The translations under genes and the position numbers were made by a program. From Pteria penguin (lineage: Eukaryota; Mollusca; Bivalvia; Pterioida; Pteriidae): DNA of 64,000 nucleotides. Every line of letters begins with the position of its first letter. The stretch's first letter is position 1. Below are positions 58,225 through 64,000 of this stretch, piece by piece. The notes under the pieces are model-generated. The model saw only the letters and a list, made by a program, of their open reading frames with translations, was not told where the DNA came from and did no database searches. The DNA is taken from positions 27,360,349 to 27,424,348 of the forward strand of contig CM068586.1 of NCBI GenBank assembly GCA_035048485.1. The letters run 5' to 3'.

Positions 58225-59315
58225 AAAACATAAATAAAATTTATAACGTTTGTTAACTGTACATGACTATTTATTAGATTTGATTCAGTTGCATTAACAC
58301 CTATTGTAACAGTTAGTTTAATGATAATCGTGTTTATTAGCCGGTATTTTTGTAACCTTCTAGTTGATTTCTAATTAATCGTCATGGAACTTGAAACGCC
58401 ATTTTTATATGTAGTTTTTTGACGCGAAAATATGCATCTTGTTATAAAATATTCATGTGTATCTAGTTTAAAAAGAACAATTGTTAACATAAAACAGTAA
58501 GCGGTAGCATAGTTTAAGGGCATTACAAGGTCAAATCACACGAGATGAGGTCGGATTCAATATTATAAGAGAGAAATAATCCACTACCGTCCGACCACAA
58601 CCGCATTCATTTTATAAGTGTTTATGGAAATTCGTCTCACAACGATGCAAAGTTGTAATGATGCATATGTGTAATTAGAAATTAAAAAATTACTAGGGTT
58701 TTATATAAGATTACAATATAAATTAACTTTTCTCTAATATATGTTATAGTAATTTGTCGTTGTCATATAGTACTAAACACTTCTTAATGAGTATAGGTTC
58801 TTTCATCAGAGCAGGTCTAGTGATATTGTATTTTATCCCACCTCTAATAAGTGTGCATGTGCTTTGTGCATATTGATTGCATATTCTGGTATATAACACC
58901 CCAACTCCACCCTTGTATGTGTGTGCGTGTGTGTGTTTGGGAGGGTATTTGGTGTTGTTTTTTTTTTACAGTTTTATGTACACCATATACACTTTGTTAT
59001 GGAAATGTTAAAACATTGATCTTTAGTTTTTTGTAACACATGACACAATAGAGATAAATGCCTCTGCATTTTATTCTTGTACTATACTAAATGTCACATT
59101 TTTATATGCATTTTGGATCCTCACATATATGTGAAATCATATTAGGTCTTCTTCGAAAATTCATTCCAATTAAAATATTTCCTTTGAACTTTTCGATTAT
59201 AATGCTGTGAAAGTAGAAATGCTTTTCAGTTCACTTCAGATATCGATTGTTATTAGTCGTTAAAGCATGAAAACGTCCACCTTCCGCACTCGACCTATAC
59301 TAAACTATAATATTT
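58225..59315. other. Leader intron or upstream region of the gene at 57018
   Basis: AT-rich with a short (TG)n near 58917-58937. No exon recognised. The untranslated first exon was not found. Confidence 0.3.
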
Positions 59316-59317
59316 TA

Positions 59318-59515
59318 TTCTGTACTATACTATACTAAACTATGCTATGCTATGCTATGCTATGCTATGCTATGCTATGCTATGCTATGCTATGCTGTGC
59401 TGTGCTGTGCTGTGTTGTGCTGTGCTGTGCTGTGCTGTGCTGTGCTGTACTGTGCTGTGTTGTGCTGTGCTATACTATACTATACTATACTATACTATAC
59501 TATACTATACTATAC
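59318..59515. repeat. Pentanucleotide satellite in three homogeneous blocks
   Basis: (TATGC)n to about 59397, then (TGTGC)n with TGTAC/TGTTG variants to about 59472, then (TATAC)n to 59515, all in the same 5-bp register. The three Met-Leu-Cys-Tyr frames are artefacts. Confidence 0.96.
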
Positions 59516-59564
59516 TTCTTACATTTTACAATAAAGATTCACATAAGTAGGCCTACTTATCAAT

Positions 59565-59768
59565 TTATATACATGTATGTACTTAATCTGTATATTTCTC
59601 CGTCATGTGGTATACACAACGTATGTACTTAATTTGTATATTTCCCCGCAATGTGGTATATACAACGTATGTACTTAATCTGTATATTTCCCCGTCATGT
59701 GGTACATGTATATACAACGTATGTACTTAATCTGTATATTTCCCCGCCATGTGGTAATTATATACAAC
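59565..59768 (+). repeat. ~46-60 bp minisatellite, 4 copies
   Basis: Unit GTATGTACTTAATCTGTATA then TTTCCCCGTCATGTGGTATA, TACAAC, with a longer spacer in the last two copies. Confidence 0.9.
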
Positions 59769-59769
59769 T

Positions 59770-60680
59770 ACTTGCGGCTAACAAAAATGTAGTTTATTTT
59801 TTCAAAACATATTTCGCATGTACGTGAGAAACCCTTTTATGCGAGTGTTGGATACTACAAAGCATTACCATGCAGTAACACGGTGATGCTGTCAAAATAA
59901 ATAGATAAATAAATGAATAAAAAAACAAAACAAAACAAAACAAACTACTATAATCACCATATACATATAAGATGGATGTTGTGAGAATCATTCCTGTCTT
60001 ACCTAATTTGCGGAAGCGATATCTTCAGCTATAGCCCATTGTAAAAAAAAAACGTGCATCCAATCAGAAATATGAAGAAAGGCTAGATGTTATGCACAAT
60101 CTATATGTGTTTTACTGGTAAGCCCACGCTCTCGTGGTATAATAATCTGCTCTGTTTTACTGATAATCCTTTAATCCTACTTAATCTTTGGCAGGTACCT
60201 AATTATGTTTGACCTGGTCGTTAGGTGCGTTAATTACTATTAATTGTATGATGTAATGATTTATCCAGTTTTCTTATGGTAGTTGGGTAGAAATAACAAT
60301 ATAAATACATTGCCCATCCTGAACCCCAATCTCTTTTGTACTGGCAGTTATGTTTTTGTTCTTTCCTTGGTAATATTGTCGTGATGTATTATGTGCCATG
60401 AGTGTTATCATATGGTACAACTCTTGTTGTGTTTAACTTTCCTGAGTCGAGACGTCCATCGTCCGTCTGGTCATCGGCGTTCGAAAACTTTTCGTATTTT
60501 CAGCTTCTATAGAAGCATTGAAGGGAATCTGACGGAACTCGGTAGGGATGAAATATACAAAAATTTCCATCATTATCTTGTTCATTTACATGTTTTCATC
60601 ATCACTTGTTAATTTCAAACTTGATCAAAAATTAAATTTGATAATATATTCTGCCCAATTCTCACTCCAACCCAACCTTT
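59770..60680. other. Intergenic, nothing recognised
   Basis: Short frames only. A small A/C-rich tract (AAAACAAAACAAAACAAAC) lies at about 59920-59943. Confidence 0.3.
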
Positions 60681-60685
60681 TCGTT

Positions 60686-61003
60686 CTACAATAAGGTAAT
60701 ATTATATTCTGTCAGTCGCTGATGAGAGCTGTAAAGAGATACTTCTTTGAACCTTTCATGTGTATCGAAGGGGAATATCACTGAAATCCCAATATAATTT
60801 ATTCGAATAGAATAATCATAATCCCTCTGTGTAATTAGCTCTTCTATTGCGTGGCATTCAGTGTATTTAATCTTTGACGTCATGAATGAATTATACATAA
60901 ATTTTACGTTGTCGTTATCATCAGGAGTGATGTTGTGTTTGGTTCCATTCCGGATCGGAAATAAAAATTTTGACACATTTTTATTAAGTATTCCGACTCT
61001 TTG
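60686..61003 (-). other. Protein-like open frame of unknown nature
   Basis: Minus-strand frame of about 105 codons, ending TAG at 60688-60686, with sequence such as KFLFPIRNGTKHNITPDDND and SIRINYIGISVIFPFDTHER. Composition is unlike the low-complexity chance frames nearby and it has one internal Cys. There is no ATG near its beginning and no clear acceptor, so it may be the last exon of an unknown gene or a transposon scrap. Confidence 0.25.
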
Positions 61004-61009
61004 TTATTT

Positions 61010-62535
61010 TTTAGTTCTTTCTTCCTAATCTTTTTTATGTATTGGAATTCTTAAGTTTGGTGTATTTAATTTAATTTTAGAATAGATAAACATTTCTGTA
61101 AAGAAAACTGCAATTCAAAAATGATTGTGAGGATTTTCTTCTTCTTTTTTTACTAGAAAATGGTATGTGCTATTTATAAGTCATAAACTTTGATGGATTT
61201 CTTTTTTTCAGAGAGAATGCAAGGGTTTGATCAAACTTGGCATGAATAAATTGATAAAAGTTACCAACATAGTTTGGACTAGATCTTTCAAGAAGGAATC
61301 AGGGGTGGATCAACCTTGTGTCCAGAGAATACTTTTTTCCGTCTTTGATAAGCATTTTTAGACCGGATGCACAAGGCGACAAACCAAGGGCATCGCCGTT
61401 TTTTAAAAGGGTATTTCCAAAAGTATTATTGTTTTTGATCATATTTCGAAACCAAATGGTTAGGATATCGGGCCCTTTACAATTTTCGACATTTTGCTTG
61501 CGCCAACATACACATTTCGATCATTTTAATTTGTGACCCTGTGCATTCTCGACAAAATGAATTTTTGAAATACTAAGTGTTATGACATGTGATCACACAT
61601 CGGATGCGATCTCGATCTGCCTGGTGGGTTACTATTACACCTGACAATGCGTCATACGTGAAATTATCGGTTTTGATTGGCTGACTTGAGTGGAACTACT
61701 TTTTCAATGTACGTGTTTCAAGCGCTCTACTTCGATAAAAATTAGAAAAAAAACTTGTATTAGTCAATTAATTGATATTGAGATTTCTGTGAAAAGAGAA
61801 AAACACCCTTGTTTGACGAACTTCTTTTTCAGACTAGCTGCCGGTTACGTTTTAGGGAAATGAATATTTCATAGAAAAGGCCTGTGAAAAGTATTTTTTT
61901 TTCTCTATTTTAAGATCATGTAGTGTAGGGGAATGCTACATTTTATGTAATTACTAACTTCCTCTTCAGAATTAATGCAAGATACGTCAAGGGGCGGATC
62001 AAGGATACAAAGTTGGAAGTCCAAAACGGTACCTTCATTTTACAAACCTCTTCTGACAGATTGTATAGATCGACAAACAAAAATACATTTGCAGTGAAAT
62101 GCAAGCATGTACAATCTAGTCATGCTTTAATGTGTATTAATACAAAAGCAATTAGTAAATGGTGATATGTCTGTCAAACTGTGCTCACCTTTATTGTTAA
62201 ATTGTAGAAGGAAAGAATCAATCAGGAACAAAAGTAGTTCAATTTAAGCCAGTTTAACACAATTTTTAAGTCTAATCTTCATTGATATTCTTTCTTATGA
62301 CATTTTTACTTACTTTGGGCAAAAGTCCAAAAGATCAAATTGAAATGTTTTGCTATGGTAGTTTAAGGTCAAACAGGAATACAGAGTAAGACATACATGT
62401 GTTAATCTTCAGGCACACCTCTGGAAGATTATCCTGGATTATCGAAGAAACAAATCTAAAACGTGATCAAATTACAGATTAAGGTATGACTGGATTATCT
62501 GCTTCTTAATGCGATCATGTTTGTCAGGATTAATT
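61010..62535. other. Intergenic, nothing firm recognised
   Basis: The phrases GGGGTGGATCAACCTTGTGT (61302) and GGGGCGGATCAAGGATACAA (61992) suggest two scraps of one dispersed repeat. No coding signal. Confidence 0.3.
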
Positions 62536-62566
62536 TGTGCATTAAAAGTAAGACAAACCACTCATT

Positions 62567-62705
62567 GATAATTATTATTGATATCTTTTCCATGAGCATA
62601 CTGTACTTAGTTTAGTTATTGATATCTATTCCACGAGCATACTGTACTTAGTTTAGTTATTGATATCTATTCCACGAGCATACTGTACTTAGTTTAGTTA
62701 TTGTT
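62567..62705 (+). repeat. 41-bp repeat, about 3.4 copies
   Basis: Unit GTTATTGATATCTATTCCAC then GAGCATACTGTACTTAGTTT and A. Confidence 0.93.
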
Positions 62706-62808
62706 TTATATGTATACTTTCTTAATATTAATTTATTTTTTTTGGATATGTATTTATTTCATTTCATAAAGAATATAGATAATTAGTACTACAAGTAATA
62801 CAGATATA

Positions 62809-63073
62809 TTGATTGATTTTTGTTTTACGTCACACCACGAATATTTCACATATATGGTGACGGCATCTGCCTGATGCGGGGCATACAAATTTTGACCTTT
62901 GCAACGGACCCACCCGAAGCAGTGAGGGATCTTTAACGTGTCATGCATACCACGACACGGGCCTCGGTTTTTACTGTCCCATCCGAAAGACATGACACCG
63001 GCATGACCGGCATGACTCGAACCCCGTCCTCCCGTTCAGGAGTCCGACGCGATACCACTAGGCCACGCCGGCT
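62809..63073 (-). mobile_element. tRNA-derived SINE, minus orientation
   Basis: Nearly identical to the copy at 53910-54188 over the middle and tail. Flanked by TAATACAGATATA (62796-62808) and TAATACAGGTATA (63074-63086), a 13-bp target duplication with one mismatch. The head has a short deletion around 63010 relative to the other copy. Confidence 0.92.
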
Positions 63074-63189
63074 TAATACAGGTATAAAATGTACTCGTAT
63101 CTGATACAGTTTCATTACGTGTCTGACAAAGTGAATCACACGGCTGATATGATCTATCACCAGTATGATACAACGATTCAGCTGTCTGA

Positions 63190-63805
63190 AACAGCAATAA
63201 ACGCGCTATTCGGCGATACTGTTTGTATAATTTAGAGATCTGCCAATACGGTCGAATACAACGGCATTACCCACTGATACAAGAAGAAGACTTATCAGGA
63301 ACAACAGCATTACCGACTGATACAGCAGGAACATTTATCCAGAACAACAACATCACCGACTGATACAGCAAGAGCACGTATTAGGAAAAACGGCATTACC
63401 GACTGATACAAGAAGAACACTTTTCAGCAATAATGGCATTACCGGCTTATACAACAAGAACACTTATCAGGAACAACGACATCACCGACTGATACAGCAA
63501 AAGCATGTATCAGCAACAATGGCATTACTGGCTGATACAACAAGAACACTTATTAGCAACAACGGCAATACCGGCTTACACAACAAGAAGACCTATCAGC
63601 AACAACGACATTACCAGCTAGTACAACAAGAAGACTTATCAGCAACAACGACATTACCAGCTAGTACAACAAGTAGACTTATCTGCAACAACGACATTAC
63701 CGGCTGATACAACAAGAAGACTTATCAGCAATAGCGACATTACCGACTGATACAACAAGAAGACTTATCAGCAACAACGACATTACCGACTGATATGACA
63801 AGAAG
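63190..63805 (+). repeat. 43-bp minisatellite, about 14 copies
   Basis: Unit ACATTACCGACTGATACAAC then AAGAAGACTTATCAGCAACA and ACG. Copies to the left are more diverged. Confidence 0.93.
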
Positions 63806-63977
63806 ACTTCGTCACTAATTTCGGGCTCCTGGTCTCACCTCTGACCGGAAACAGTCACTCCTTCCGGGCACTTGGTACCATCTCTGACAGGACTTCGCCA
63901 CTCATTTCAGGCGCCTGGTCTCACCTCTGACCGGATACGGTTACTCCTTTCCGGTACCTGGTTTCACCTCTGACATC
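63806..63977 (+). repeat. 86-bp repeat, 2 copies
   Basis: Starts ACTTCGTCACTAATTTCGGG and ACTTCGCCACTCATTTCAGG at 63806 and 63892. Shared core GCCTGGTCTCACCTCTGACC. It directly abuts the 43-bp array. Confidence 0.9.
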
Positions 63978-64000
63978 CAGGAACTTCTGGATGCTAATTA

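Overview
The window is animal nuclear DNA, most likely from a bivalve mollusc. The evidence is AT-rich sequence, genes split by GT-AG introns, many minisatellites and microsatellites, tRNA-derived SINEs, a mariner-type transposon, and interspersed repeats of a style common in bivalve genomes (for example the element starting AGCTCACCTGAG and ending CTCAGGTGAGC at 46829-48462). The species cannot be fixed from the sequence alone.

Left part (0-17 kb, minus strand). A possible exon of an unknown gene lies at 295-550. Next is a four-exon gene (16994 down to 1920) that no single long open frame reveals. Joining exons 16994-16913, 9975-9749, 2657-2516 and 2059-1920 keeps phase at every junction and gives a 196-residue type I membrane protein: signal peptide, six-cysteine CUB-like ectodomain, one transmembrane helix, short tail. 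Its introns hold a ~5 kb inverted-repeat element, SINEs, a dead LINE and a retroelement fragment between inverted arms.

Middle (17-33 kb). This is mostly repeats: minisatellites, an inverted-repeat element, a mariner copy with perfect terminal repeats but a ruined transposase, and one intact single-coding-exon gene (24314-25348, minus) of unknown function.

Right-centre (33-51 kb, plus strand). A complete 12-exon beta-glucuronidase gene (GUSB, GH2 family) encodes 651 residues, with both catalytic glutamates, the tyrosine and the glucuronate-binding N-x-K motif in place. A second copy of the unknown gene family (57018-58217, minus) lies 5.9 kb past its end, so two paralogues flank GUSB.

The most unusual structure is a set of tandem arrays whose period begins inside an exon and runs across its 5' splice site. 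It is seen in GUSB introns 3, 7 and 10, and as a 45-bp triplication at exon 1 of the CUB-like gene. In each, the last 7-18 exon bases or more, plus the splice donor, are copied again and again into the intron. I know of no standard name for this. It looks like a recurrent way of seeding minisatellites at exon-intron junctions, and it multiplies potential splice donors.

Right end (51-64 kb). This holds more minisatellites (56-, 36-, 46-, 41-, 43- and 86-bp units), a pentanucleotide satellite and three SINE copies. No viral genes, toxin genes, CRISPR arrays or prokaryotic features were found.
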